A stretch of 64,000 nt of DNA from Pseudomonadota bacterium (GTDB taxonomy: Bacteria; Myxococcota_A; UBA796; SXON01), in the NCBI GenBank assembly GCA_030684355.1, contig JAUXTN010000251.1, positions 1 to 64,000 on the forward strand, read 5' to 3'. A program made the translations under genes and the position numbers. The notes under the pieces were generated by a model. The model was not told the DNA's origin and made no database searches. It worked only from the letters and a program-made list of their open reading frames with translations. Positions 33,484 to 42,176 of this stretch are shown here, piece after piece; within the stretch, counting starts at the first letter, position 1; every line of letters starts with the position of its first letter.

Positions 33484-36400
33484 ATGCCGCTCTACCTGCT
33501 GTTCCTGCTCGCGCGCACGGCCGCCGCCGCCGACCTCGTGGTCGACGGCACGACGGTGACGATGGACGGGGCCTATTCCTACGACAACGTCTACGTCATC
33601 AACGGCGGCACGCTCGCGGTCACCGACTACGACGGCACCGGTACGACCGGCACGCTGACGCTCACGGCGACCTACATCTACGTGGACACCACCTCGACGA
33701 TCGACGCCTCGGCGGCGGGCTATCGCGGTGTGCTCAACGCCTACGGTGAGGGCACGGGCGGCGGGCAGGGCGGCTCCACGTTCCGCGACTCGGGCGGCGG
33801 CGGCGGGTACGGCGCGGCCGGCGGCAACGGCGTGCGGGACAACAACAGCACGACCGACGGCCTCGGCGGCGCGGCGTACGGCTCGTCGACGGACATCGAC
33901 ATCGACATGGGCTCGGCCGGCGGCGCGGGCGGCGCGTTGGACGGCGACTCCGGCGGCTACGGTGGGGACGGCGGCGGCGCCGTGTGGCTCCAGGCCGACG
34001 TCATCGTGATGGACGGCACGATCCAGGCGTACGGCGCGGCGGGCGTCGTCACCAACAACGACGCCCCGGGCGGCGGCGCGGGCGGCGGCGTGCTGCTCTA
34101 CGCGGCGGAGCTCGACTGCGCCGGCTCCATCAACGCCTACGGCGGCGGCGGCGCCGACACGGACGACAACGGCGGCGGCGGCGGCGGCGGGCGCGTCAAG
34201 CAGTTCTACGACACGACGACCAGCCTCTGCGCGGTGAACGTCAACGGCGGCTCCGGCCCCGGGAACGCCACCGACGGAACCGTCGGCACCGACGTGGACG
34301 ATGTCCAGGACTACGACGGTGACGGCTACACCTCGCTCGACGGCGACTGCGACCCCACGGACCCCTCGGTCTACCCGGGCGCTGCCGACGCTGCGTACGA
34401 CGGCGTGGACGCCGACTGCGACGGCGCCTCCGACTACGACGCCGACGGGGACGGCTACGACTCCGACGCGTACGGCGGCGACGACTGCGACGACACCGAC
34501 GTCCTCGTCAACCCCGGTGCGCTCGACATCCCGTACGACGGCATCGACCAGAACTGCAACGGCTCCGACGGCGTCATCGACCTCGACGGCGACGGGTACG
34601 ACACCACCACCGACTGCGACGACACCGACGCCTCGGTGAACCCCGGCGAAGCCGAGGTCTGGTACGACGGCGTCGACCAGGACTGCGACGGCAACGACGA
34701 CGACCAGGACGGCGACGGCTACCCCGGCGGCTCCGGCGGTACGGACTGCGACGACACCGACGCCAGCGTGTTCCCCGGCGCGCCGGAGACCTGGTACGAC
34801 GGCGTGGACGCCGATTGTGACGGCGCCTCCGACTACGACGCGGATGGCGACGGCCACGACGACGAGGCCTACGGCGGCGACGACTGCGACGACACCGACG
34901 CCACGATCAACCCCGGCGCGGGCGACACCGCGTACGACGGCATCGACCAGGACTGCAGCGGCAGCGACGCCGTCATCGACGCCGACGGCGACGGGTCCGA
35001 CTCCACGCTCGACTGCGACGACGGCGACGCCACCGTCTACCCGGGCGCGCCGGACACCGCGTACGACGGCATCGACCAGGACTGCGACGGCGTGGACGCG
35101 GAGATCGACGCGGACGGCGACGGGTACAACTCCGTCGACGACTGCGACGACACCGACGCGAGCGTCCACCCCGGCGCCGAGGACGTGCCGTACGACGGCA
35201 TCGACCAGGACTGCGACGGCGCGGACGGGACGATCGACCTCGACGGGGACGGCTACAGCTCCCTCGACGACTGCGACGACGCCGACGCCTCGGTCAACCC
35301 CGGCGCGGGCGAGGTCTGGTACGACGGCGTGGACCAGGACTGCGACGGCGGCTCCGACTACGACGCCGACGGCGACGGGTTCGACAGCTCCGCGTACGGC
35401 GGGGACGACTGCGACGACGCCGACGCCACCGTGAACCCCGACGCCGCCGATGCCTGGTACGACGGCATCGACAGCGACTGCGACGGCGCGTCCGACTACG
35501 ACTACGACGGCGATGGCTACGAGTCGATCAGCTACGGCGGCACCGACTGCAACGACGGCGACGCCGCGACCTACCCGGGCGCCCCGGACGACGCGGGTGA
35601 CGGCATCGACCAGGACTGCTCCGGGGACGACAGCGCGGACGCCGACGGCGACGGCTTCGACGACGTGGCCGCGGGCGGCGACGACTGTGACGACGCCAAC
35701 GCGGCGGTGAACCCCGACGCGACGGACACGTGGTACGACGGCATCGACAGCGACTGCGACGGCGCCTCCGACTACGACCAGGACGCCGACGGCTACGACG
35801 ACGCCGCGTACGGCGGCACCGACTGCGACGACCTCGACGCCATGGTGAACCCCGACGGCGCCGAGACGTACTACGACGGCATCGACGGCAACTGCGACGG
35901 CCTGTCCGACTACGACGCCGACGGCGACACCTTCGACAGCGCCGACTACGCCGGCACGGACTGTGACGACGCCGACGCGACGGTGTACCCGGGCGCCCCC
36001 GAGGTCCCGGACGGCCTCGACAACGACTGCAACGGCGTGGCCGAGGACGACGACACCGACGGCGACGGCCTGACCGACGAGGAGGAGGCCGTGATCGGCA
36101 CCGACGTCGACAACGCCGACACCGACGGCGACGGCGTGTGGGACGGCACGGAGGTGGGCGAGGACCTGGCCAACCCGTCCGACTCCGACGGCGACGGCGA
36201 CGCCGACTGGAACGATGCCGACGACGACAACGACGGCATCCCGACGCTCGACGAGGTGGGGGACTACGACGGCGGCGATCCCGCCGACACCCTCCCCGAC
36301 ACCGACGGGGACGGCACGCCCGACCACCTCGACACGGACGCCGACGGCGACTCCCTGCTCGACGGCGACGAGGGCACCGCCGACACCGACGGCGACACGC

Positions 36401-36840
36401 TCCCCGACTTCCAGGACGCCGACGACGACGGCGACGAGATCCCGACCGTCATCGAGGAGAACGAGGACGCCGACGGCGACGGGGCCCCCGATCGCGATGC
36501 CGACGGCGACGGCGTCCCCAACTCGCGCGACACGGACTCCGACGACGACGGCGCCTCCGATCTGGAAGAGGGCACGGACGATGCCGACGGCGACGGCGCC
36601 GCGGACTACGTCGATCCGGACGTGGTCGGCCCGGACACCGGGGACACCGGCGACACCGGCGGCGACGACACGGGCACCGTCGACTCGGGCGCGATCGACG
36701 ACACCGGCGGCGACACCGCGATGGCCTGGACCTACCAGGGCGGCGGTGGCTGCGGCTGCGACACGACCCCCGCGACCGGCGGGATGCTCGCGGCGTTCCT
36801 GGCGCCGTTGCTCGCGATCGTGCGGCGCCGGCGGGAGTAG
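33484..36840 (+). CDS. Giant Asp-rich secreted protein with 13 MopE-like metal-binding repeats and C-terminal anchor
   Basis: 1118 residues. Signal peptide ends about residue 16 (TAAAA). Residues about 20-270 are Gly-rich beta-strand repeats (GGGGGYGAAGG and similar). About 280-865 holds thirteen repeats of roughly 40-47 residues pairing 'DCDDTDasvnPGA' with 'YDGIDQDCDG', the pattern of Cu-binding MopE-like domains. About 860-1060 is a run of thrombospondin-3-type DTDGDG loops. Residues about 1065-1118 have a DTGDTGDTGG tether, GGGGCGC, a hydrophobic helix and RRRRE, resembling a MYXO-CTERM-type sorting signal. Likely surface-displayed, calcium or copper binding. Translationally close to the OmpA gene (3-base gap). 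Confidence 0.9.
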   Translation: MPLYLLFLLARTAAAADLVVDGTTVTMDGAYSYDNVYVINGGTLAVTDYDGTGTTGTLTLTATYIYVDTTSTIDASAAGYRGVLNAYGEGTGGGQGGSTFRDSGGGGGYGAAGGNGVRDNNSTTDGLGGAAYGSSTDIDIDMGSAGGAGGALDGDSGGYGGDGGGAVWLQADVIVMDGTIQAYGAAGVVTNNDAPGGGAGGGVLLYAAELDCAGSINAYGGGGADTDDNGGGGGGGRVKQFYDTTTSLCAVNVNGGSGPGNATDGTVGTDVDDVQDYDGDGYTSLDGDCDPTDPSVYPGAADAAYDGVDADCDGASDYDADGDGYDSDAYGGDDCDDTDVLVNPGALDIPYDGIDQNCNGSDGVIDLDGDGYDTTTDCDDTDASVNPGEAEVWYDGVDQDCDGNDDDQDGDGYPGGSGGTDCDDTDASVFPGAPETWYDGVDADCDGASDYDADGDGHDDEAYGGDDCDDTDATINPGAGDTAYDGIDQDCSGSDAVIDADGDGSDSTLDCDDGDATVYPGAPDTAYDGIDQDCDGVDAEIDADGDGYNSVDDCDDTDASVHPGAEDVPYDGIDQDCDGADGTIDLDGDGYSSLDDCDDADASVNPGAGEVWYDGVDQDCDGGSDYDADGDGFDSSAYGGDDCDDADATVNPDAADAWYDGIDSDCDGASDYDYDGDGYESISYGGTDCNDGDAATYPGAPDDAGDGIDQDCSGDDSADADGDGFDDVAAGGDDCDDANAAVNPDATDTWYDGIDSDCDGASDYDQDADGYDDAAYGGTDCDDLDAMVNPDGAETYYDGIDGNCDGLSDYDADGDTFDSADYAGTDCDDADATVYPGAPEVPDGLDNDCNGVAEDDDTDGDGLTDEEEAVIGTDVDNADTDGDGVWDGTEVGEDLANPSDSDGDGDADWNDADDDNDGIPTLDEVGDYDGGDPADTLPDTDGDGTPDHLDTDADGDSLLDGDEGTADTDGDTLPDFQDADDDGDEIPTVIEENEDADGDGAPDRDADGDGVPNSRDTDSDDDGASDLEEGTDDADGDGAADYVDPDVVGPDTGDTGDTGGDDTGTVDSGAIDDTGGDTAMAWTYQGGGGCGCDTTPATGGMLAAFLAPLLAIVRRRRE

Positions 36841-36860
36841 GGGAGGCTGGACGGCAAGGG

Positions 36861-36891
36861 GGGGCGTTGCGGGGGGGGCACCCCCCGCCCC
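36861..36891. terminator. G/C-run hairpin between convergent genes
   Basis: GGGGC (36861-36865) pairs with GCCCC (36887-36891), enclosing a run of eight G that can pair with six C. It lies between the stop at 36840 and the minus-strand stop at 36912. No U tract. Confidence 0.4.
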
Positions 36892-36911
36892 ATCAACCCC
36901 CTACGTCCTCG

Positions 36912-37643
36912 CTACGCGAACCGCCCGAGGAACATCGGGAGCATCGTCCGCCAGGTCGGCCAGTCGTGGTCGACGTCGTGGCCCCAGAGATCGACGTAGT
37001 TGGGGATGCCCTTGGCGCCGAGGAGCTGGCCCAGGCGGACGCTCTCCCACGGGGCTTCCCAGCGGCCCTGGCCGGTCGCGATGTGGAAGTAGGACTTCCG
37101 CAGCCACTCGAGCTGGAGGCTCTCGGCCATGCCCGGGAGGTAGCGGAACGGCTGGTTGAAGTAGTAGGTCTCGTCGACGTGGCCGCCCATCCAGCGGTCG
37201 AAGTCGTACGTGCCGCTCATCGCGAGGGTGAGCCAGAACTGGTCCGGGTGCTTCAGCCCGGCGTTCACGGCGTTGTAGCCGCCGAGCGAGGCGCCGGTGC
37301 CGATGAGGCGGACGGCGGGATCGCCCACGTCGTGGCGGATCCACGGGACGAGCTCGCGCGAGAGGTAGTTGTCGAAGCGCGCCTGCAACCAGGCCTTGTG
37401 GCCGGGGTGGGCGGCGTCGTTCATCCAGCCGTCCCCCGAGACGCTGCCGCACGCGTAGACGCGGATGCGGCCTTCCTCGATGAGCGGGCCGAGCGCCCGG
37501 AGCATGAGGAAGCGCTCGGCCTCGAGGAAGTCACCGCCGGCGGTGGGGAAGAGGAGCACGGGCTTGCCGGCGTCCCCCCAGACCGCGACCTCCATCTTCT
37601 GGCCGAGCTCGGGGCTGGTCCACGCGTGGATGCGCCGGTTCAC
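36912..37643 (-). CDS. Alpha/beta-hydrolase-fold esterase, last gene of ATP-grasp cassette
   Basis: 243 residues from a GTG at 37643 that overlaps the stop of the ATP-grasp gene (GTGA). Nucleophile elbow GASLGG (Ser119) and a His-rich C-terminal block (LWGHDVDHDWPTW, about 220-232) give the catalytic features of the esterase D-like group. It has no signal peptide, so it acts in the cytoplasm. GYNAVNAGLKHPDQFW after the Ser is typical of this group. It is one of two esterases in the same four-gene cassette with an ATP-grasp ligase and a Ser-nucleophile amidotransferase-like protein. The substrate is unknown. Confidence 0.8.
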   Translation of the reverse strand: MNRRIHAWTSPELGQKMEVAVWGDAGKPVLLFPTAGGDFLEAERFLMLRALGPLIEEGRIRVYACGSVSGDGWMNDAAHPGHKAWLQARFDNYLSRELVPWIRHDVGDPAVRLIGTGASLGGYNAVNAGLKHPDQFWLTLAMSGTYDFDRWMGGHVDETYYFNQPFRYLPGMAESLQLEWLRKSYFHIATGQGRWEAPWESVRLGQLLGAKGIPNYVDLWGHDVDHDWPTWRTMLPMFLGRFA

Positions 37644-38920
37644 GAGGCCCGCCCGGATTTCAGCACGGGGGCGCGATCGGCCTCGGTCTTGCGCCAGAAC
37701 TGGAGGAGCCCGTAGAAGTGCTCGGTGAAGGGGTCGATCTCGTGCTTCGGGTAGAGCGCGGAGACCTTCTCGCGGACGATCTCCTTCGCGCGCGGGGTAC
37801 CGAAGAAGTCGTAGGCGACCTCGTCCAGGTGGGCGAGGTGGGTGCCGCAGAACTCCTCGAAGCGGTCGGCGTCGAAGTAGTCCTTCGCCAGGGCGTCGTA
37901 GCGGAGGAGCTTCTCGTCGAAGGGGAGGTCGAGGTCCGCGATGGCGAAGTACGGCTCCCAGTTCGGGTTCAGGCGCGGCTTGCGCTTGGTGTACGCCGCG
38001 AAGAGCGACCACTTGACCATCGCCTTCACCATCCACGGGAAGTGGTAGTGGAGGCTCGTGACCTGGCTGTCCGGGCAGGCGTTCGCGAAGTCGATCGGGT
38101 GGAAGATCCCGCCCTTGCGGAGCGACTCGCAGGAGTTGTAGTCCCAGCAGAAGAACGCGTTGATGACGCGCGTGTAGCGCTGGAGGGTCTCGAGCTCCTT
38201 GTCGTTCACGAAGTCGAAGTCGACGACGTAGCGGCCGTGCAGGGGCGCGGCGGGATCGTACTTCACGACGTTGACCTGCGGGCCGATGCCGATGCCGCGC
38301 ACGAACAGGTCGAAGGGATCGACCGCGTTCTGGAGGTGCATGATCTGCTTGCCGGAGGCGTCGTAGCCCTTGTGGAGGGCCGCGGCGTCGTCGATCTTGG
38401 AGACCCCGCGCCACGCGCCGCCGTCGTACGGCTTCATGAACATCGGGTAGCCGACCTGCTCGGCGACCTTGTTCAGGTCGAAGAGCTTGTTGTAGCGACG
38501 CACGGTGACCGGAAAGTCGGCCTCGTCCGGGTACTCCTTCGGGGGGAGCAGCCAGGTCTCGGGGATGGGGAACCCGAGCCGCATCATCGCGCAGTAGGTG
38601 GTGTGCTTCTCCGCGGCCTGGATCATCCAGGGGTTGTTCAGGACGTACACGCCGTCCATGATCGCGATCTTCTTCACCCACTCGCGCGTGGTGTAGAACC
38701 AGTGGGTGACGCGGTCGATCACGAGGTCGTACTTGGGCTTCGCGCGGAGGTCGAACGGCTCGGGCCGCACGCGCTCGACGGCGAACTCGACGCGCTCGGA
38801 GGACGGGTCGGCCCCGCTCGGGAGCGAGAGCTGGAGGCGCTTGATCAGCTCCTCGTAGCAGGCGGGCCAACAGATGTCGGCGCCGAGGGAGAGGCCGATC
38901 TGGCGGGTCTGGGTGGTCAT
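37640..38920 (-). CDS. ATP-grasp domain ligase of unknown substrate
   Basis: 426 residues, with GGAG 8 bases before the ATG. The central part fits an ATP-grasp carboxylate-amine or thiol ligase: AAEKHTTYCAMMRLGFPIPETWL (start of the fold), nucleotide-binding Lys163 and Gly loop in MFMKPYDGGAWRGV, and the metal-ligand region HPIDFANACPD (274-284). The N-terminal 90 residues resemble a pre-ATP-grasp domain. The family joins a carboxylate to an amine through an acyl-phosphate. It is coupled to the downstream esterase (4-base overlap) and 79 bases behind another esterase, all read in one direction. No characterised relative was recognised. Confidence 0.8.
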   Translation of the reverse strand: MTTQTRQIGLSLGADICWPACYEELIKRLQLSLPSGADPSSERVEFAVERVRPEPFDLRAKPKYDLVIDRVTHWFYTTREWVKKIAIMDGVYVLNNPWMIQAAEKHTTYCAMMRLGFPIPETWLLPPKEYPDEADFPVTVRRYNKLFDLNKVAEQVGYPMFMKPYDGGAWRGVSKIDDAAALHKGYDASGKQIMHLQNAVDPFDLFVRGIGIGPQVNVVKYDPAAPLHGRYVVDFDFVNDKELETLQRYTRVINAFFCWDYNSCESLRKGGIFHPIDFANACPDSQVTSLHYHFPWMVKAMVKWSLFAAYTKRKPRLNPNWEPYFAIADLDLPFDEKLLRYDALAKDYFDADRFEEFCGTHLAHLDEVAYDFFGTPRAKEIVREKVSALYPKHEIDPFTEHFYGLLQFWRKTEADRAPVLKSGRAS

Positions 38921-38999
38921 GGCGGCGGCTCCGAGAGGGGCCCGTATACACCGGCGATGGCCTGGAAACCAGCGTTGGGACCGCTACCCGCGCGACCCG

Positions 39000-40151
39000 C
39001 TACTCGTAGTACATCCAGAGCGGCCCGGGGAACAGGAAGGTCAGGCCTTCGCGCAGGCGATCCCGCCAGTTGATCCAGTTGTGCCCGTCGGGCGCCTCGG
39101 TGAAGCGGAAGTCGTCGCACCGGCGGTCGAAGAGCGGGACCAGGCTGCGGTTGTAGTAGATGAGCGACTCGAACGTGCCGCAGCTCGCGTACACTCGTGC
39201 GTGCAGATGGCGCGGGGAGTCCCGGAAGCCGTTCACGAAGCGCACGATGGGGTCCCAGAGGGGGCCGCGCTGGTGGTCGCCGATGTCGGTGAACGCGAAG
39301 CTGCCGGAGAGCAGCATGAGCCGCCCCCACACGCCGGGGTGCTGCACCTTCGTGTAGAGCGACGCCACGGCGCCGAAGCTCGCGCCCATGAGCCCGCGGT
39401 GCTGGGTGCCGGGGAGGACGGGGTAGCGGGCCTCCAGGGCGGGGAGGAGCTCGTTGCGCAGGTAGTCGGCGTGGCGCGGGTTGGCGCCGTACTCCTGGTT
39501 GCGCTGGACGCCGCTGGTGAAGCACACCAGGAGCGGCGCGACCTCGTGCCGGTGGATGAGGTTGTCGAGCACGGTCTTCATGCTCGCGAAGTGCAGGAAG
39601 TCGTTGCCGTCGTGCACGACGAGCAGGGGGTAGCGCTTCCCCGGCCGGGCCTCCGCCGGCACGTACATCTTGTAGGCGCGCGTGTCGCCGAAGAGAGCGC
39701 TCTCGACGGTGCCGGACTCCAGGCGCCCCTGCCGCGCGGCGGGATCGTGGTGCACCCACTCGGGCTCCTCGTACGAGCTCGCGTGGCAGACCGAGTTGCT
39801 GCCGAACGGATCGTAGGCCCGCCGCCCGTTGCGGGGGTCGTGCATCCAGACGCCGTTGCCGTTGCGGACGACCTCGAGCTTGTACTCGACGCGCGCGCGC
39901 TTCGGGAGGTCGAGGAACAGGTAGAAGGCGTCCGTGTGGGGGATGCGCTGGAACTCGACCGTCGAGGACAGGCCGAAGACCCAGTGCTTGAGGAACACCT
40001 TCTCCGCGCGGTGGCCGTCCCAGTAGAAGAACGTCGCGCTGTCGCCGTCCACCATCGGGAACTGCTGGTGGTGCGAGTAGTGCTCCAGCAGCGCGTTCGC
40101 CCGCCACGGCTCGCGCTCGATCTGGGCGATGAGATCAAGGAGCGAGCGCAT
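39000..40151 (-). CDS. Enterochelin-esterase-like alpha/beta hydrolase
   Basis: 383 residues. An N-terminal beta-sandwich (about 30-125; FFYWDGHRAEKVFLKHWVFG, FYLFLDLPKRARVEYKLEV) resembles the CBM48/Fes N-terminal domain. The hydrolase domain follows with LLVVHDGNDFL, nucleophile elbow GLMGASFGAV (Ser258) and catalytic His357 (APDGHNWINW). The layout is that of Fes/IroD esterases, which cut siderophore esters, and of related cytoplasmic esterases of unknown role. It overlaps the upstream gene's stop by 17 bases. Because the neighbours are an ATP-grasp ligase and an amidotransferase-like protein, not siderophore genes, a siderophore role is not assumed. Confidence 0.85.
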   Translation of the reverse strand: MRSLLDLIAQIEREPWRANALLEHYSHHQQFPMVDGDSATFFYWDGHRAEKVFLKHWVFGLSSTVEFQRIPHTDAFYLFLDLPKRARVEYKLEVVRNGNGVWMHDPRNGRRAYDPFGSNSVCHASSYEEPEWVHHDPAARQGRLESGTVESALFGDTRAYKMYVPAEARPGKRYPLLVVHDGNDFLHFASMKTVLDNLIHRHEVAPLLVCFTSGVQRNQEYGANPRHADYLRNELLPALEARYPVLPGTQHRGLMGASFGAVASLYTKVQHPGVWGRLMLLSGSFAFTDIGDHQRGPLWDPIVRFVNGFRDSPRHLHARVYASCGTFESLIYYNRSLVPLFDRRCDDFRFTEAPDGHNWINWRDRLREGLTFLFPGPLWMYYE

Positions 40152-41073
40152 GGACCTCCGAGACCGGCATGAGCGTGCCGTCGAGCCCCAGGTGCATCGC
40201 GGCGTCGCGCGTGCCCTCGCTCGTGAGCTGTGGCCCCGTGAGGAGGGCGCCGTTCTGCAGGCCGATCGCCTTCGCGGGCGCGAAGCGATGCGCGAGGATC
40301 GCGACGTTCTCGTTGTCGGCGAGGTCGAGGCGCTCGCGCGCGTGCGGCAGGAAGACCACGCCGGGGAGGAGCCCCAGGCCGCGGTCGAGGATCTCGGCGA
40401 GGCCGACGCCGTAGGCGGTGTGGTCGTGGAAGAGCACGACGCGGTCGGTCAGCGCCATCGCGCCGGCGGACCAGGCGAAGACCTTGCGGTGGCGGAGCCA
40501 CTCGTCGAAACCGAAGAAGGCGAGGCGGTTGCGGAGCACGCCCACGTGGCCGCCGGCGATGAGCACGGCGTCGCAGGCGTTCAGCCGGGCCTGGAGGCGG
40601 TCGAGCTCGATGCGGACGCGGCGGTGCCGGAAGGGCCGCGCCTGCTCGTCGTACTCGTGGTGGAGGCGGTCGGACTCGGCGAGGAAGAGGGCGTCCACCG
40701 CCTGGATGTTGCGGACGGCCTGCTGGAACCACGGACAGTCGAGGTCGCGCCGCCGGGCGTAGAGCTCCCGGCACCCCGCCAGCGCGGGCACGATCGCCAT
40801 CCGGTAGCGCTCCTTCACGCGGCGGAGCGCCGACTGCTTGAGCGTATAGGTGGAGACGAGGTCCGACGCCTCGCGCTCCAGGACGCGGAAGGCCGCGTAG
40901 AGCCCCAGGTTGTGGATGGTCGCGCCCATGGCCTCGCGCAGCGGCTCGTCCCGAGGCTCGTCATGGCGCCACCCCGCGCTGATGAGCGCGACCGGGCCCT
41001 TGACGCCGGCACGGGCCAGCACCTGCGGTAGCGCCGGCACGGGGCGCTCGGGGCCGAGGATCGTGATTGACAG
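40135..41073 (-). CDS. Type 1 glutamine-amidotransferase-like / peptidase S51-like protein
   Basis: 312 residues if started at a CTG at 41073, preceded 4 bases earlier by AAGGGAG. No ATG, GTG or TTG fits before the conserved opening ITILGPERP; the first upstream in-frame start would be near 41205 and would cross the intergenic region. A nucleophile elbow AWSAGAM (Ser202) after VLIAGGH and LRNRLAFFGF is the Ser-type elbow of cyanophycinase, dipeptidase E and related class I amidotransferase-fold hydrolases. It would act on peptide or isopeptide bonds. First gene of the four-gene cassette, divergent from the ABC transporter. The frame is secure, the start is not. Confidence 0.65.
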   Translation of the reverse strand: MSITILGPERPVPALPQVLARAGVKGPVALISAGWRHDEPRDEPLREAMGATIHNLGLYAAFRVLEREASDLVSTYTLKQSALRRVKERYRMAIVPALAGCRELYARRRDLDCPWFQQAVRNIQAVDALFLAESDRLHHEYDEQARPFRHRRVRIELDRLQARLNACDAVLIAGGHVGVLRNRLAFFGFDEWLRHRKVFAWSAGAMALTDRVVLFHDHTAYGVGLAEILDRGLGLLPGVVFLPHARERLDLADNENVAILAHRFAPAKAIGLQNGALLTGPQLTSEGTRDAAMHLGLDGTLMPVSEVHALAP

Positions 41074-41219
41074 GGGGCTCCCTTCGTGGTCGCGTCGAAC
41101 GTAGCAGGCCGCGCGCCCGCGTGCGCCCCGGGAGCGCGAGGCTGGAGCCCGACGGAGACCCGGGACGGCTGGCGCGAGGGGGCGCCACGGGCGTATGGTG
41201 CCCACCCTCCAGGGTCCGC

Positions 41220-42176
41220 ATGATCGAGGTGGAGCACCTCTCGAAGACCTACCGCGTGCCGCTCAAGGAGCCCGGCTTCCTGGGCTCGGTGCGATCGCTC
41301 GTGGCCCGGAAGTGGCGGGATGTCGAGGCGGTAAAGGACCTCTCCTTCACGATCGCGCAGGGGGAGCGCGTCGGGTTCCTCGGCCCGAACGGCGCGGGCA
41401 AGACGACGACGTTGAAGATGCTCGCGGGCCTCTTGCACCCCACCTCGGGCGCCGTGCGGGTGCTCGGCGCGCGGCCGCAGGACCGGGACGCCGCGTTCCT
41501 CCGTCGCATCACGCTGGTGATGGGCCAGAAGCAGCAGCTCCTCTGGGATCTGCCCCCGCGCGAGACCTTCGAGCTCAACCGCGCGATGTACGGGATCGGC
41601 AAGGCGGAGCACGCGACCACGCTCGACGAGCTCGTGACCATGCTCCGCATCGAGCCGCTCCTCGACAAGCCCGTGCGCAACCTCTCGCTCGGCGAGCGCA
41701 TGAAGTGCGAATTGGCGGCGGCGCTCCTGCATCGGCCGCAGGTCCTCTTCCTGGACGAGCCCACCATCGGCCTCGACGTCGAGATGCAGGTGCAGGTGCG
41801 CCAGTTCATCGCGGGCATCAACCAGCGTTTCGGCGCCACCGTGCTGCTCACCAGCCACTACATGCAGGACATCGCGGCGCTCACGCCCCGGCTCCTCGTG
41901 ATCGACGAGGGGCGCCTCCGCTACGACGGCGCCCTCACCGCGCTCGCGCACCAGATGGCCCCGGAGCGCCGCGTGGTCGTGCGCGCCGTCGAGCCCGCGC
42001 TCGTCCCGCTCGGGTTCGTGCAGGAGGGCGGGCACATGGTGGCGTCGGTGGCCCCGGAGGGCGTGAACGGGCTCCTCGGTCGGGTGCTCGCCCTGGTGCC
42101 GTTCGCGGAGCTGGGCGTCGAGGAGACGCCGCTCGAAGAGGTGATGGGCCGCTACTTCCGCAAGGAGGGCGCGTGA
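41220..42176 (+). CDS. ABC transporter ATP-binding protein (ABC-2 exporter)
   Basis: 318 residues from the ATG at 41220. Walker A GPNGAGKTT (55-63), signature LSLGERMK (about 155), Walker B VLFLDEPTIGLD (about 175) and H-loop LLTSHYMQDI are all present. The long insert before Walker A and the C-terminal extension (about 235-318) fit the group whose partners are two DUF990-type ABC-2 permeases, as here. The family exports unknown small molecules, lipids or peptides. The next gene starts on the stop (GTGA overlap), so all three subunits are one operon. A TATGGT just upstream (41194-41199) could be a -10. Confidence 0.9.
   Translation: MIEVEHLSKTYRVPLKEPGFLGSVRSLVARKWRDVEAVKDLSFTIAQGERVGFLGPNGAGKTTTLKMLAGLLHPTSGAVRVLGARPQDRDAAFLRRITLVMGQKQQLLWDLPPRETFELNRAMYGIGKAEHATTLDELVTMLRIEPLLDKPVRNLSLGERMKCELAAALLHRPQVLFLDEPTIGLDVEMQVQVRQFIAGINQRFGATVLLTSHYMQDIAALTPRLLVIDEGRLRYDGALTALAHQMAPERRVVVRAVEPALVPLGFVQEGGHMVASVAPEGVNGLLGRVLALVPFAELGVEETPLEEVMGRYFRKEGA

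Noticed and set aside
34320..36060. Regularly spaced DNA repeats that could suggest a CRISPR array
   Set aside because: The units are in-frame protein repeats of 100-140 bases with diverged sequence, not identical short repeats with unique spacers.
31696..36327. 1543-codon minus-strand open frame opposite the OmpA and MopE-like genes
   Set aside because: It is the antisense of GAC-rich repeats and reads as Val/Ala/Gly runs. No domain is visible, and the plus-strand proteins are convincing.
39000..40151. Siderophore (enterobactin-type) utilisation role for the Fes-like esterase
   Set aside because: No siderophore synthesis, iron transporter or Fur-like site is visible nearby; the neighbours are ligase and amidotransferase-fold proteins.
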